A stretch of 64,000 nt of DNA from Comamonas sp. 26. GTDB lineage: Bacteria; Pseudomonadota; Gammaproteobacteria; Burkholderiales; Burkholderiaceae_C. The notes under the pieces were generated by a model. That model saw only the letters and a list, made by a program, of their open reading frames with translations. It searched no databases and had not been told where the DNA came from. The stretch lies in the NCBI RefSeq assembly GCF_002754475.1, contig NZ_PEFL01000002.1, forward strand, positions 372,001-436,000, written 5' to 3'. Made by a program: the position numbers and the translations under genes. This document shows, in pieces, positions 8,961-18,374 of the stretch; positions within the stretch are counted from its first letter, which is position 1, and every line of letters begins with the position of its first letter.

Positions 8961-10478
8961 TTAGTCTTCCACGAAAGCTTCTTCACGCTTGTTCTTGACT
9001 GCAGGCATCAGAACGATGACCAGCAGAACCACAGCAGCAGCCAGCAAGCAGGCGGAGATAGGACGTGTCACAAACACGGACCAGTCACCACGCGACAGCA
9101 GCAGAGCGCGGCGCAGGTTTTCTTCCATCATCGGGCCCAGAATGAAGCCCAGCAGCAGCGGTGCAGGTTCGGTACCCAGCTTGTGGAACACATAGCCAAT
9201 GAAACCGAAGATACCGACCATCCACACGTCCCATGCATTGTTGTTGGTACCGTACACGCCGATAGCGCAGAACAACACAATGGAGGGGAACAACCAGCGG
9301 TAAGGCACCGTGAGCAGCTTGATCCAGACGCCGATCAGCGGCAGGTTCAAGATGATCAGCATCAGGTTACCAATCCACATGGAGGCGATCAGACCCCAGA
9401 ACAGCTCTGGGTTGCTGGTCATCACCTGAGGGCCGGGCTGAATGTTGTGAATCGTCATGGCACCCACCATCAGCGCCATCACGGCGTTCGGGGGGATACC
9501 CAGAGTCAGCAAAGGAATGAACGAAGTCTGCGAACCGGCATTGTTGGCCGACTCAGGAGCGCACACACCACGGATGTTGCCTTGACCGAAGGGAACTTCG
9601 CCGGGTTGCAGCTTGGTCTTCTTTTCAATCGTGTAGGCAGCAAAAGCCGACAGCATGGCACCGCCGCCAGGCAAGATACCCAGAGCAGAGCCCAGAGCCG
9701 TACCGCGCAGCATCGCAGGAATCATGCGCTTGAAGTCTTCCTTCGTAGGCATCAGACCCGTCACCTTGGCGGTGAACACTTCACGCTCGTCATCTGGCTT
9801 GGACAGGTTGGCAATAATTTCGCCGTAACCAAACACACCCATGGCGATCACGACGAAGTCGATACCGTCGGTCAGCTCAGGAATATCAAAGCTGTAACGA
9901 GCCACACCGGAGTTCACGTCCGTACCGACCATGCCCAGCAGCAGACCCAGCACGATCATTGCGATCGCCTTGAGCAGCGAGCCGGAAGCCAGCACCACAG
10001 CACCGATCAGACCCAGGGTCATCAGCGAGAAGTACTCGGCAGGGCCGAACTTGAAAGCGACTTCAGTCAGCGGAGGAGCGAAAGCAGCCAAGATGATGGT
10101 GCCCACGCAACCTGCGAAGAAGGAGCCAATACCGGCCGCCGCAAGCGCGGGTCCCGCACGACCTTTTCGGGCCATCTGATAACCGTCAATCACAGTCACC
10201 ACAGACGACGACTCACCTGGCAGGTTCACCAGAATGGCGGTGGTGGAGCCACCGTACTGAGCGCCGTAGTAAATACCGGCCAGCATGATCAGCGCCGCCA
10301 CAGGGGGCAGAGCGTAGGTTGCGGGTAGCAACATGGCGATGGTCGCCACTGGGCCAATACCTGGCAGCACACCGATCAGCGTACCGAGCAGACAGCCCAC
10401 AAAGCAGTAGATCAGGTTCTGGAACGTGAAAGCCACGCCAAAACCTATCGACAAGTTATTAATCAGATCCATGGACAA
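8961..10478 (-). CDS. tctA: Tripartite tricarboxylate transporter, large permease TctA
   Basis: TctA is the large, roughly twelve-helix inner-membrane subunit of TTT transporters, which import citrate-like carboxylates using ion gradients and a periplasmic binding protein. The 505-aa length is typical. Family text is clear: GVLPGIGPVATIAMLLPATY, then IYYGAQYGGSTTAILVNLPG and SSVVTVIDGYQMARKGRAGP, and in the second half ALGILPGGGAMLSAFAAYTI and SANNAGSQTSFIPLLTLGIP. AGGAG precedes the ATG. The stop of tctB is only nine bases upstream, so the two are cotranscribed as tctB-tctA. No TctC gene is in the vicinity. Confidence 0.95.
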   Translation of the reverse strand: MSMDLINNLSIGFGVAFTFQNLIYCFVGCLLGTLIGVLPGIGPVATIAMLLPATYALPPVAALIMLAGIYYGAQYGGSTTAILVNLPGESSSVVTVIDGYQMARKGRAGPALAAAGIGSFFAGCVGTIILAAFAPPLTEVAFKFGPAEYFSLMTLGLIGAVVLASGSLLKAIAMIVLGLLLGMVGTDVNSGVARYSFDIPELTDGIDFVVIAMGVFGYGEIIANLSKPDDEREVFTAKVTGLMPTKEDFKRMIPAMLRGTALGSALGILPGGGAMLSAFAAYTIEKKTKLQPGEVPFGQGNIRGVCAPESANNAGSQTSFIPLLTLGIPPNAVMALMVGAMTIHNIQPGPQVMTSNPELFWGLIASMWIGNLMLIILNLPLIGVWIKLLTVPYRWLFPSIVLFCAIGVYGTNNNAWDVWMVGIFGFIGYVFHKLGTEPAPLLLGFILGPMMEENLRRALLLSRGDWSVFVTRPISACLLAAAVVLLVIVLMPAVKNKREEAFVED

Positions 10479-10487
10479 AGCTCCTAA

Positions 10488-10976
10488 TTAACCAGCGATG
10501 AAGCTAGGCCACACGGGGAACTGCAGATTCAGTGCCCACACGAAAGCGATATAGCTGCCTGCCGCCAAGATGGTGGCCAGGACGGCTGTTTCCTTGAGAT
10601 TGAAAGTCTGACCTGCCAAGCTTGCGATGAAGACCAGCGCGTAGATAGCGATGATCAGACCGAACTGAGGGATACCCACAGCAGGCACGCCCACCAACAA
10701 GATGCCGAAGGCAAAGTTGGCAGCCAGCACGAAGAACACAGGCTTCCAGGCCCACTTGCCAACCTTGTCGCCATCAGAGGGGCCCTTGGTCAGGCCGCCT
10801 ACGCAGATGGCTGCACCCAGGATGGACATAAGTACACCCAGAATCAGCGGAAAGTAACCGGGGCCCATACGTGCGCCAGTACCAATGGTGTAGTTGGATG
10901 CGCCGATCGCAAATGCGAGTCCGACGACCAAGAACATCAGACCGGAAAAAAAGTCTTTTTGGCTCTTGATTTTCAC
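10488..10976 (-). CDS. tctB: Tripartite tricarboxylate transporter, small permease TctB
   Basis: TctB is the small four-helix membrane subunit that pairs with TctA. The 162-aa protein begins KIKSQKDFFSGLMFLVVG, with GARMGPGYFPLILG, the family hallmark, near residue 33, followed by three more hydrophobic segments. I take the GTG at 10976 as start, preceded by AAGGGGAC at suitable distance. It lies first in a two-gene unit with tctA. Upstream there is about 380 bp without a gene, where the promoter must be. Confidence 0.93.
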   Translation of the reverse strand: MKIKSQKDFFSGLMFLVVGLAFAIGASNYTIGTGARMGPGYFPLILGVLMSILGAAICVGGLTKGPSDGDKVGKWAWKPVFFVLAANFAFGILLVGVPAVGIPQFGLIIAIYALVFIASLAGQTFNLKETAVLATILAAGSYIAFVWALNLQFPVWPSFIAG

Positions 10977-11355
10977 AAAAATGTCCCCTTACGGAAATCA
11001 CGACTTGGCGATTCTCGTTTCTTAAAAATGCCAAATTGATGTGGATTCCACCTACAAAGGGCTTACCCTATGGCCGATGCTCTATACGCATTAACCGCAA
11101 GCACGGCATAAAAGTGCTGATTGATTAGCCTGCGCAAGACAAAAAGCAAGCACTTGCACTCAAAACGTTTTTACGCATTCCTTGGTGCCGAACCAGCAAA
11201 TGCACGGGCACTAAGAATGGAGATGAAATCGGGTGATTTTTTCGCGCAACGGCTTGCTTTTCCCCCCGGGAAAGCTGCGTCGCATCACTGCGAACTCACC
11301 CCCGGTTGCGGCTCAACGCGACACCCTAGAGATAGATAAGCACGCTCTTGAATCG
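10977..11355. other. Gene-free spacer holding the tctBA promoter region
   Basis: Between the start of tctB and the end of the secretion ATPase gene, both on the minus strand. It should hold the tctB promoter and regulatory sites and the ATPase terminator. I see no convincing hairpin-plus-T-run, no clear palindromic operator and no tctC. A 72-codon open frame on the plus strand (from 11121) has no recognisable features and is probably chance. Confidence 0.5.
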
Positions 11356-13158
11356 TCAGATTTCGCTCATCAGCGGCGTGCAGGCCAGCACTTCTGACAA
11401 TGTGGTGATGCCTTCTGCGACGCGCAAAGCACCGGCCAGACGCAGCGGGCGCATGCCGTCCTGCACGGCCTGACGGCGTAAAACATCCATGGATGGCGCA
11501 TCGTGAATCTGCTTTTTCAGACCCTCGCTCACAATCAGCAGCTCATACAGGCCCATACGGCCGCGATAGCCGGTCATGCGGCAATCCTCACAGCCCACGG
11601 GCTTGAAAGGCTGGTAGCTACCGGTCAGCTTCCACGGCTTGACGCTCTCAGCCAGCTCATCGGGGGCAGCTGCTTCATCGCGCACCTTGCAGCTGATGCA
11701 CAGCGTGCGCACCAGCCGCTGGGCCAGTACGCCCAGCAAGGTTGCGTTAATCAGGTAAGAAGGCACACCCAGTTCCATCAAGCGGCTAACGGCACTGGGA
11801 GCATCGTTGGTGTGCAGGGTGGAGAACACCAGATGCCCCGTCAACGCCGCTTGCACAGCCATCTCCGCTGTGGCGAGATCACGAATTTCACCCACCATGA
11901 TGATGTCCGGGTCTTGGCGCATCAGCGCGCGCAGGCCTTCGGTGAAAGTGAAATCGAGCTGAGGCTGAACCTGGGTCTGGTTGAAGCTGGGCTCGATCAT
12001 TTCGATGGGGTCTTCCACCGTGCTGACGTTAACCTCTTCGGTCGCCACGCGCTTGAGTGTGGAGTACAGCGTGGTGGTCTTGCCCGAGCCTGTAGGCCCG
12101 GTCACCAAAATAATGCCGTGCGGGCGCTTGACCAGATCTTCCCAGCGCTGCGCATCATGGGCACTGAAGCCCAGAGCATCGAGGTTCTTGACCGTGTTTT
12201 CAGGGTCAAAGATGCGCATCACCATCTTCTCGCCAAAGGCCGTGGGCAGCGTGGAAAGGCGCATTTCCACTTCTTCGCCGCGCGGGTTGCGGGTCTTGAT
12301 GCGGCCATCCAGCGGGCGGCGCTTTTCCACCACATCCATGCGACCCAGCAGTTTGACCCGCGCCACCATGGCATTGAGCACACCCATGGGCATTTGATAA
12401 ACGGGGTGCAGCACGCCATCGATACGAAAACGAATCACGCCCTGCTCGCGCCGCGGCTCCAGGTGAATATCGCTGGCGCGCTGGTCAAACGCGTACTGCC
12501 ACAGCCAGTCCACCACCTTGACCACGCCTTGGTCGTTCGCATCCAGCTGCTTGCTGCTCTTGCCCAGCTCTACCAACTGCTCAAAGCTCGCACCACCTGT
12601 GGCACCACCGGCCTTTTCAGCCGCACGCACAGACTTGGCCAGTGCAAAGAATTCAGCTGTATAGCGTTTGATATCCAGCGGGTTGGCGACCACACAGCGC
12701 ACACTGCGGCGGGCCTGGCGCTCTACCTCGCTCATCCAATCGGTAATAAAGGGCTCAGCCGTGGCAATCACCACTTCCTTGGACGTGACCTGCACGGGCA
12801 GCACCTTGTGGCGCTCCGCATAGCTGGCGCTCATGGCCTCGCCCACGCGGCCCACATCCACCCGCAGCGGATCAATGCGCAGATACGTCAGACCACTGCG
12901 CTGGGCCAGGTACTGGGTCAGGGTTTCAAGATCCAGTGGCTTCAGCGTCTGCGCGCTGACCACGCCCACATTGGCCAGTCGCACCAGCGGCAGTTGCGCG
13001 CTTTCAGCGGCAGAACAACGCATCACTGTGCGCTCAGCCTCCTGCGCGGTGATGACGCCATCATCCTGCAGCCAGCGCACCAGCATGCGCCAGTCCAACG
13101 GACCTTCGTAGCGGGCTGGCTTGATGGGCTGGGGAAAAATGGATTCAGTCAATGACAT
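11356..13158 (-). CDS. GspE/PilB/PulE-type secretion or pilus ATPase
   Basis: A 600-aa hexameric AAA-type ATPase of the type II secretion/type IV pilus assembly family. The N-terminal MshEN-like region spans about residues 20-170. Walker A GPTGSGKTTTL lies at 354-364, the Asp box at VEDPIEM, Walker B-like DPDIIMVGEIRD at 416-427 and the His box in GHLVFSTLHTNDAPSA at 441-456. A tetracysteine zinc site (CISC at 487-490, CEDC at 523-526) completes the family set. Everything needed for activity is present. No gsp or pil partner genes flank it, so its machine is encoded elsewhere; GspE and PilB cannot be separated from sequence alone. Confidence 0.88.
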   Translation of the reverse strand: MSLTESIFPQPIKPARYEGPLDWRMLVRWLQDDGVITAQEAERTVMRCSAAESAQLPLVRLANVGVVSAQTLKPLDLETLTQYLAQRSGLTYLRIDPLRVDVGRVGEAMSASYAERHKVLPVQVTSKEVVIATAEPFITDWMSEVERQARRSVRCVVANPLDIKRYTAEFFALAKSVRAAEKAGGATGGASFEQLVELGKSSKQLDANDQGVVKVVDWLWQYAFDQRASDIHLEPRREQGVIRFRIDGVLHPVYQMPMGVLNAMVARVKLLGRMDVVEKRRPLDGRIKTRNPRGEEVEMRLSTLPTAFGEKMVMRIFDPENTVKNLDALGFSAHDAQRWEDLVKRPHGIILVTGPTGSGKTTTLYSTLKRVATEEVNVSTVEDPIEMIEPSFNQTQVQPQLDFTFTEGLRALMRQDPDIIMVGEIRDLATAEMAVQAALTGHLVFSTLHTNDAPSAVSRLMELGVPSYLINATLLGVLAQRLVRTLCISCKVRDEAAAPDELAESVKPWKLTGSYQPFKPVGCEDCRMTGYRGRMGLYELLIVSEGLKKQIHDAPSMDVLRRQAVQDGMRPLRLAGALRVAEGITTLSEVLACTPLMSEI

Positions 13159-13264
13159 GGCAGGCTGTGGCGATAGAACTGCCTTGAATGTACCCCGATC
13201 GGCAGAGCCTCTTCAGCGGGCCCGCTCCAGGCGGCCCCCATCCATGCGACTTCTCTGATTCAGC

Positions 13265-13618
13265 TCAGGCGTACTCGTCAAGCAGACTGCCAAGACTGCC
13301 ATCGCTGCGGCTTTTGCTCTGAGGCTGCACATCCTGCGTCGGCCTGACTGACTCCAGCCCACGCTGCGCAGACTTCTGCGCCTCCAGCGTCTGTTGATTC
13401 TGCAAGGCTTCTATCTGTGCCTGCAGCATCTGGATCTTGGCCTGCAGCAGTTGCAACTTCTGTTGCTTGGTCTCGGCATCAGAGTCGCTGTTGGCAAGCT
13501 GCTTGAGTTCATTGTTCGCTTCCTTGAGCTGGTTTTGCAGCTGCTGGATGCGCGATGCCGCATTCGCACCCGAAGAAACGGAGCTTGAGGAGCTGGAAGA
13601 GATGGCACTGATCGTCAT
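13265..13618 (-). CDS. FlxA-like coiled-coil protein
   Basis: A 117-aa protein with a serine-rich N-terminus (SSSSSSSVSSGANAAS), then a long Gln/Leu-rich coiled coil (residues about 22-80, heptads such as IQQLQNQLKEANNELKQLAN and KIQMLQAQIEALQNQ). The pattern matches the FlxA-like family, whose founding member is a flagellar-regulon gene of E. coli. It is a single small gene between two unrelated genes. Function unknown; low complexity limits certainty. Confidence 0.7.
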   Translation of the reverse strand: MTISAISSSSSSSVSSGANAASRIQQLQNQLKEANNELKQLANSDSDAETKQQKLQLLQAKIQMLQAQIEALQNQQTLEAQKSAQRGLESVRPTQDVQPQSKSRSDGSLGSLLDEYA

Positions 13619-13685
13619 CTTCCTATGATCGGCAGAAATTAGCTCGACTCAACCCCTGCATCCCAGCTTTACTCAGACTTTGCGA

Positions 13686-14540
13686 TCAACTCGCCTTGAC
13701 CCGACTGGCCTTGGCCTTGACTGACTTGCTCCCCGCCTCTGCATCGCGTGCAGTCACAAACACTTTGGACCAGCGCAGAGTTGGCAGGTCCCAGCGGGCC
13801 TGAACCTGATCACAGGCAGCTTCCAGCTCGGCGCTATCCAGCACGCGCGGCGTGCGCTGGGCCAGCACCACGGTGTTGCCCTCGCGCGTGGGGCGAAAGG
13901 CCCAGAGAGCATCTTCACCAAAGGCCTGTGCCATCTGGTCCAGACTCTTGTCAAAGCTCGACGAGCGACCGAACAGGTTGACCGTCATGATGCCGTCTTC
14001 GGTCAGCAAATTGCGGCAATCGGCATAGAACTCGGCACTATCGAGCACGGGGGCCGCCGCCTCGTGGTCGTACAAGTCCACGGCCAGCGCATCTACGGTG
14101 CCATGCCATTCGCTTTTCTTAATCTCCAGCGCGGCATCGGCCAGCACCACCTTCAAAGTGCTGCTGTCGGGCGGCAGTTTGAACCAGCTGCGGCACACGG
14201 CCAGCACCTGCGGGTTCAGCTCAATAGCCGTGGTCTTCATGCGCAGCTTTTTGTGGCAGAACTTGGTGATGGCTGCCGCGCCCAGACCCAGCTGCATGGC
14301 GTGCTTTTCAGGCACGCTTGCCGGGTCGGTGAACAGCAGCCAGCCCATCATGCGCTGCACATATTCCAGATCGATATCGAACGGGTCTCGGATGCGCATG
14401 GAGCCCTGCACCCAGGGCGTACCCAGATGCAGATAGCGCACATCGCCGTCGTCAGAAACGCTGACTTCGGGCAACTCCTGCACGCTGGCAGCATTCTTGT
14501 CTTGCGCGGGCTTTGCGCCACCACGGGTTTTACGAATCAC
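13686..14540 (-). CDS. Spermidine synthase-like methyltransferase-fold protein
   Basis: A 284-aa protein with the Rossmann fold of spermidine synthases. AMQLGLGAAAITKFC corresponds to the glycine-rich loop, TTAIELNPQVLAVCRSWF to the acidic-residue strand, and VDALAVDLYDHEAAAP to the aminopropyltransferase core; it ends with a basic Lys/Arg/Ser tail. The N-terminal tetramerisation strands of true SpeE are reduced, so the aminopropyl transfer reaction is not assured. The start is a GTG at 14540. The glycosylase gene upstream ends 15 bp away on the same strand, suggesting cotranscription. Confidence 0.8.
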   Translation of the reverse strand: MIRKTRGGAKPAQDKNAASVQELPEVSVSDDGDVRYLHLGTPWVQGSMRIRDPFDIDLEYVQRMMGWLLFTDPASVPEKHAMQLGLGAAAITKFCHKKLRMKTTAIELNPQVLAVCRSWFKLPPDSSTLKVVLADAALEIKKSEWHGTVDALAVDLYDHEAAAPVLDSAEFYADCRNLLTEDGIMTVNLFGRSSSFDKSLDQMAQAFGEDALWAFRPTREGNTVVLAQRTPRVLDSAELEAACDQVQARWDLPTLRWSKVFVTARDAEAGSKSVKAKASRVKAS

Positions 14541-14555
14541 GTTTCACACCAATCT

Positions 14556-15086
14556 TCAAAGCAGGCCATGAGCCGCCAGCGCGTCGCGCCAGGCCTGCAG
14601 TTTTTTATCGAATGACCAGCTGGCATGCGCCGGGCTGGTAGATGGCAGCTTCAGAGCCGTCAGCCCCAGCGCCTCGGTCTGGCGCGCGTGCTTGTAGCTC
14701 TCTGCGCCGTTATGCAATGCCAGTTTCAAATCCGGGCAGCGCTGACGCAGCCCTGCAAAGTCGTTGACCTGAGCGGCACGAATCGCGCTATCCAGACTGC
14801 CTTCTCGCTCGCAGCTGGCGTACACATCCCACAGACCCAGCCCGCGCGCCAGCAGCCATTCACAGCGGCCCGCATAGTCATCGCGCGGCGGCTGTGCATA
14901 TTGCGGCCACAAGGCCTGCAGCAGCGGCCAGAGCTGGTTCTGTGGATGGGCATAATACTGCTGCAGCTGCAGCGATTTCAGCCCGGGGAAGCTGCCCAGC
15001 ACCAGTGCACGTGTGCGCGCATCGGCCACCGCAGCCAGCCCCTGCCAGCGCGTGCCAGTCCGGGTTGCAGAAGAATCCTCAGTCAT
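14556..15086 (-). CDS. DNA-deoxyinosine glycosylase (uracil-DNA glycosylase superfamily, family 6)
   Basis: A 176-aa base-excision repair enzyme. The N-terminal motif LVLGSFPGLKSLQLQQYYAH continues with PQN, placing the family 6 catalytic Asn at about residue 50; the C-terminal substrate loop LPSTSPAHASWSFDKKL is typical of the hypoxanthine/uracil glycosylase group. The length fits. The family removes deaminated purine (hypoxanthine) and, in some members, uracil; which applies here cannot be read. It lies 15 bp upstream of the spermidine-synthase-like gene on the same strand. Confidence 0.9.
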   Translation of the reverse strand: MTEDSSATRTGTRWQGLAAVADARTRALVLGSFPGLKSLQLQQYYAHPQNQLWPLLQALWPQYAQPPRDDYAGRCEWLLARGLGLWDVYASCEREGSLDSAIRAAQVNDFAGLRQRCPDLKLALHNGAESYKHARQTEALGLTALKLPSTSPAHASWSFDKKLQAWRDALAAHGLL

Positions 15087-15191
15087 GCCTTATTGTCGCC
15101 CAGCCGCCATCAGCGTGCGCTGCGCACTGCTATTCAAAAGATGAGCAGCTAGCGCTTTATCAACAAGGGCTGAGCCTTGTTTTGGCTTGAA

Positions 15192-16019
15192 CTATGCCAG
15201 CTGCAGCGCAGGCAGACCTTTGAGCGCCGAGCGGGCATTGGCCGTGCTGGCCTGCGCCAACTCAGCAGCGCTGATACCGCGCAACTGCGCCACTTCTGCA
15301 GCAATGCGCGGCAGCTCAGCCGAGCTGTTGCGGCCTTGCGGCTGACCAGCAATTCGCTGCTCTGCCGTGGTGTAGAGCCAGTGCGGGGGAATGTCAGGCG
15401 CATCGGTTTCCAGTACCAGTGCATCCAGCGGCAGGCTGGCAGCCATTTCGCGCAGCTTGAGCGCTCTGTCATAAGTCACAGCCCCGCCAAAACCCAGCTT
15501 GAAGCCCAAGTCGATAAATGCCTGCGCCTGCTGGGCGCTGCCGTTGAAAGCATGGGCGATGCCGCCCACCACCGGATGCTTGCGCAAGGTCTTGAGCAGG
15601 CGATCGCTGCTTTTGCGCACATGCAAGATGACGGGCAGATCAAACTCACGTGCCAGCTTGATTTGCTGCTCGTAAAACCAGATCTGCCGGTCCACATCAA
15701 GACCCGGAACAAAAAAATCCAGCCCGACCTCGCCAACAGCCACCAGATGCGGGTCATCACGCTGCTGCGTCAGCAACTCGCGCAGCGCTGCAATATCGGA
15801 CTCATCTGCGCCCGGCGTATACAGCGGGTGTATGCCCAGCGCGTAGCTATCGCCATGGCGGTGCGCCAGCGCAATCACCTCCTGCCAGTGGCTGCGCTGC
15901 ACAGCAGGAATCACCAAATGACTTACACCCTCAGCACTGGCGGCGGCGCGCACGGCATCGCGGTCTGGCGCGAATTCGGCAGCGTCCAGGTGGCAGTGGG
16001 TATCTATCCAAGTCGGCAT
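15192..16019 (-). CDS. TatD family metal-dependent hydrolase
   Basis: A 275-aa TIM-barrel metallohydrolase of the TatD DNase group. Metal ligands are visible: the HxH in WIDTHCHLD (residues 8 and 10), Glu in [10 protein letters not shown], His in [10 protein letters not shown], His in GIAHAFNGS and Asp in LETDAPDIP. TatD enzymes have 3'-5' exonuclease activity and act in DNA repair or turnover. I chose the ATG at 16019, immediately before the first HxH strand; an upstream start at 16097 would add 26 unrelated residues and overlap the region before the divergent chemoreceptor gene. The C-terminus is slightly extended past [12 protein letters not shown]. Confidence 0.92.
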   Translation of the reverse strand: MPTWIDTHCHLDAAEFAPDRDAVRAAASAEGVSHLVIPAVQRSHWQEVIALAHRHGDSYALGIHPLYTPGADESDIAALRELLTQQRDDPHLVAVGEVGLDFFVPGLDVDRQIWFYEQQIKLAREFDLPVILHVRKSSDRLLKTLRKHPVVGGIAHAFNGSAQQAQAFIDLGFKLGFGGAVTYDRALKLREMAASLPLDALVLETDAPDIPPHWLYTTAEQRIAGQPQGRNSSAELPRIAAEVAQLRGISAAELAQASTANARSALKGLPALQLA

Positions 16020-16188
16020 TTGCGCATCATGCACCGGCTCTTGCGCCTGCGTTGCAATGCCATTTGAGGCGAGTCGGTGTAAACCCACAGGCAACATCCA
16101 ATTTTGTCCTACACGAAACAGATTGAAACAAATAAAACATTGGGCAACCTCACCCTCTGCACTTTGCGACTGGCCAAAGGATCACGTT

Positions 16189-17613
16189 ATGACAGGACTT
16201 CTGCAAGGCACGCTCTGGCAACGACTGAGCCGAAACCAGCAACGCAATGACATGCAAAGCAAGCTGGCCGCGCTTGATCAGGTGCAGGCCGTGATCGAGT
16301 TTGATCTGCAGGGCCATGTGCTGTCGGCCAACGAAAACTTTCTGCGCACCATGGGCTATGAAGCCGAGCAGATCATTGGCCAGCACCACCGCCTATTTGT
16401 GGATGAGGAAACCCGTGAATCCGCCGAATACGCACAGTTCTGGCAGCGACTGGCAGCGGGCGTGCACGACAGCGGGCGCTACCGCCGCATCAACAGTCAG
16501 GGGCAGGATGTGTGGCTGCAGGCCAGCTACAACCCGATTCTGGACAGCCACGGCAAGCCGCGCAAAGTCATCAAGTACGCCACCGACATTACCGAGCAGC
16601 AGCAAAACGAAGACGATGCACGCGGCCAGCTGGAGGCCATTGCCAAAGTGCAGGCCATCATTGAATTTGATCTGGATGGCACCATCATCACGGCCAATGA
16701 TCTGTTTTTGCAGACCATGGGTTACCACCTTCAAGAAGTAGTGGGCAAGCACCACCGCATGTTTGTGCCGCCGCATGAGGGCCAGAGTCTGGCCTACCAG
16801 CACTTCTGGCAAAAGCTGGGCATGGGTCACAACGATGCGGGGCAGTACTTGCGCATAGGCAAAAACGGCCGCCAAGTGTGGATTGAAGCCAGCTACAACC
16901 CAATTCTGGACGCTGAGGGGCGGCCTTTCAAGGTTGTCAAATTTGCCACCAACATTACTCAGCGCGTGACGGCTGCGCACACTTTGCGCGCCACAGTGGA
17001 AGGTCTGACTGAAAGTGCCAACCATGCACGTCAAGCCAACGAACTGGCGCAAGACGCCTGCAGCGTGGCCGAGGCCGGTGGCCGCACCGTGCAAGAGGTG
17101 GTCACGACCATGGAATCCATCAGCGCGAGCTCACGCAAGATCAGCGACATCATCGGCATGATGGATTCCATCGCCTTTCAGACCAATCTGCTGGCGCTCA
17201 ATGCAGCGGTAGAAGCAGCGCGCGCTGGCGATCAGGGCCGGGGCTTTGCCGTGGTGGCCAACGAGGTGCGCCAGCTGGCCCAGCACAGCGCAGAAGCGGC
17301 CAAGGAAATCAAGCAACTGATTCAGGCATCGGTCAATCAGGTTACGCAAGGCGTCACGCAGGTACGTGAGGCAGGCACAACCATGGCCGAGATCGTCACC
17401 TCATCGCGCCAGGTCACGCAGATCATGGGCGAGGTGGTTCAGTCATCGCTGACCCAGTCGGCCAGACTGCGTGAAGTGACTGACGACCTGACAGCGCAGG
17501 ATGCTTCTGGCAATCAACGCACAGAACGCCCCCACGCATCGCTGCAGAATAGTCAATCGGCACGTGCGCAAGCGCATATCGCTATCAAAAACGCAGCTGC
17601 TACCGCTTATTGA
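16189..17613 (+). CDS. Soluble chemoreceptor with two PAS domains; unusual C-terminus
   Basis: A 474-aa methyl-accepting chemotaxis protein with no membrane helix. Two nearly identical PAS domains (about residues 20-130 and 145-255; both with [26 protein letters not shown] and SYNPILD) precede a signalling domain with the hairpin tip [20 protein letters not shown] and [20 protein letters not shown]. The PAS type (PAS_3/PAC-like, ...DITEQ) suggests cytoplasmic redox or ligand sensing. The start ATG has AAGGA seven bases upstream. After MGEVVQSS the normal end of the signalling helix (QxNxAV..[14 protein letters not shown]) is missing; the tail instead runs into the dispersed intergenic repeat and stops there. 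This suggests truncation or frameshift; CheA/CheW contact residues at the tip are intact. Confidence 0.9.
   Translation: MTGLLQGTLWQRLSRNQQRNDMQSKLAALDQVQAVIEFDLQGHVLSANENFLRTMGYEAEQIIGQHHRLFVDEETRESAEYAQFWQRLAAGVHDSGRYRRINSQGQDVWLQASYNPILDSHGKPRKVIKYATDITEQQQNEDDARGQLEAIAKVQAIIEFDLDGTIITANDLFLQTMGYHLQEVVGKHHRMFVPPHEGQSLAYQHFWQKLGMGHNDAGQYLRIGKNGRQVWIEASYNPILDAEGRPFKVVKFATNITQRVTAAHTLRATVEGLTESANHARQANELAQDACSVAEAGGRTVQEVVTTMESISASSRKISDIIGMMDSIAFQTNLLALNAAVEAARAGDQGRGFAVVANEVRQLAQHSAEAAKEIKQLIQASVNQVTQGVTQVREAGTTMAEIVTSSRQVTQIMGEVVQSSLTQSARLREVTDDLTAQDASGNQRTERPHASLQNSQSARAQAHIAIKNAAATAY
17578..17612 (+). repeat. Dispersed intergenic repeat overlapping the chemoreceptor 3' end
   Basis: ATCGCTATCAAAAACGCAG followed by CTGCTACCGCTTATTGAATA matches the repeat family best seen at 7472-7525. 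Here it supplies the last codons and the stop (TGA of ATTGA) of the chemoreceptor gene. Confidence 0.55.
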
Positions 17614-17641
17614 ATAAAGGTTGCATGCCTTTATTCATCAA

Positions 17642-17669
17642 AAAAGGCCCGGAATCTCCGGGCCTTTTG
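17642..17669. terminator. Bidirectional terminator between chemoreceptor and lolD
   Basis: AAAAGGCCCGGA pairs with TCCGGGCCTTTT across ATC; T-runs occur on both strands, serving both convergent genes. Confidence 0.9.
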
Positions 17670-17684
17670 TTCATGCAATAGCTA

Positions 17685-18374
17685 TCAGCCTAGCTGACCA
17701 AGACCCAGTCTCACCATGCGGTCGCAGCGGGCCGCCAGTGCTTCGTCATGGGTGACCATCACAAAGGCCGTGCCGTTGTTGCGGGCCAGCTCCAGCATCA
17801 GCGCAAACACGGTGTCAGCCGTGCCGCGGTCCAGATTGCCCGTGGGTTCATCGGCCAGCACGCAGGCCGGGCGGGTAACCAGCGCACGCGCAATGGCCAC
17901 GCGCTGGCGCTCGCCACCAGAGAGTTCGGCCGGGCGGTGCGTCAAACGGTCGCCGAGGCCCACAGCGCGCAACATCTCGGCGGCACGTTCCATGCAGTCA
18001 TCCTTGGCATCGCGACGAATGCGCAGCGGCATGGCCACGTTTTCCTGCGCCGTAAATTCGGCCAGCAGGTGGTGAAACTGGTAGATAAAACCCAGATGCT
18101 GATTACGCAGCATGCCTTGCTTTTGTGGGCTGAGCTGGTTCAAGGGCTGGCCCATCAGGCTGACGCTGCCAGTGGTCGGTGCATCCAGCCCCCCCATCAG
18201 GTGCAGCAAGGTACTCTTGCCCGAGCCCGACGCCCCCACCACGGCCAGCGTTTCGCCGGCCTTGACTTGCAAGTCCACGCCCTGCAGCACCGTCACATCC
18301 AGCTTGCCTTCGGCAAAGCGCTTGGTCAGGCCGCGCGCTTCAAGCACGGTCTGTCCCATCACAACATTATTCAT
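17685..18374 (-). CDS. lolD: Lipoprotein-releasing system ATP-binding protein LolD
   Basis: LolD is the cytoplasmic ATPase of the LolCDE complex that lifts outer-membrane lipoproteins from the inner membrane and hands them to LolA. The 229-aa protein has Walker [10 protein letters not shown], the Q-loop near [10 protein letters not shown], the signature [15 protein letters not shown] and Walker [13 protein letters not shown]. The text [17 protein letters not shown] is characteristic of LolD rather than other MacB-like ATPases. It overlaps the end of the LolC/E permease gene by eight bases, so the two are translationally coupled. Confidence 0.95.
   Translation of the reverse strand: MNNVVMGQTVLEARGLTKRFAEGKLDVTVLQGVDLQVKAGETLAVVGASGSGKSTLLHLMGGLDAPTTGSVSLMGQPLNQLSPQKQGMLRNQHLGFIYQFHHLLAEFTAQENVAMPLRIRRDAKDDCMERAAEMLRAVGLGDRLTHRPAELSGGERQRVAIARALVTRPACVLADEPTGNLDRGTADTVFALMLELARNNGTAFVMVTHDEALAARCDRMVRLGLGQLG

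Noticed and set aside
8937..10328. Long 463-codon plus-strand frame rich in His, Gln and Arg
   Set aside because: Antisense shadow of tctA; high-GC genes commonly leave such frames.
11121..11339. 72-codon open frame on the plus strand upstream of tctB
   Set aside because: No ribosome binding site, no recognisable motif, composition of non-coding DNA; probably chance.
11503..13155. 550-codon plus-strand frame opposite the secretion ATPase
   Set aside because: Antisense shadow of an ATPase with all motifs intact.
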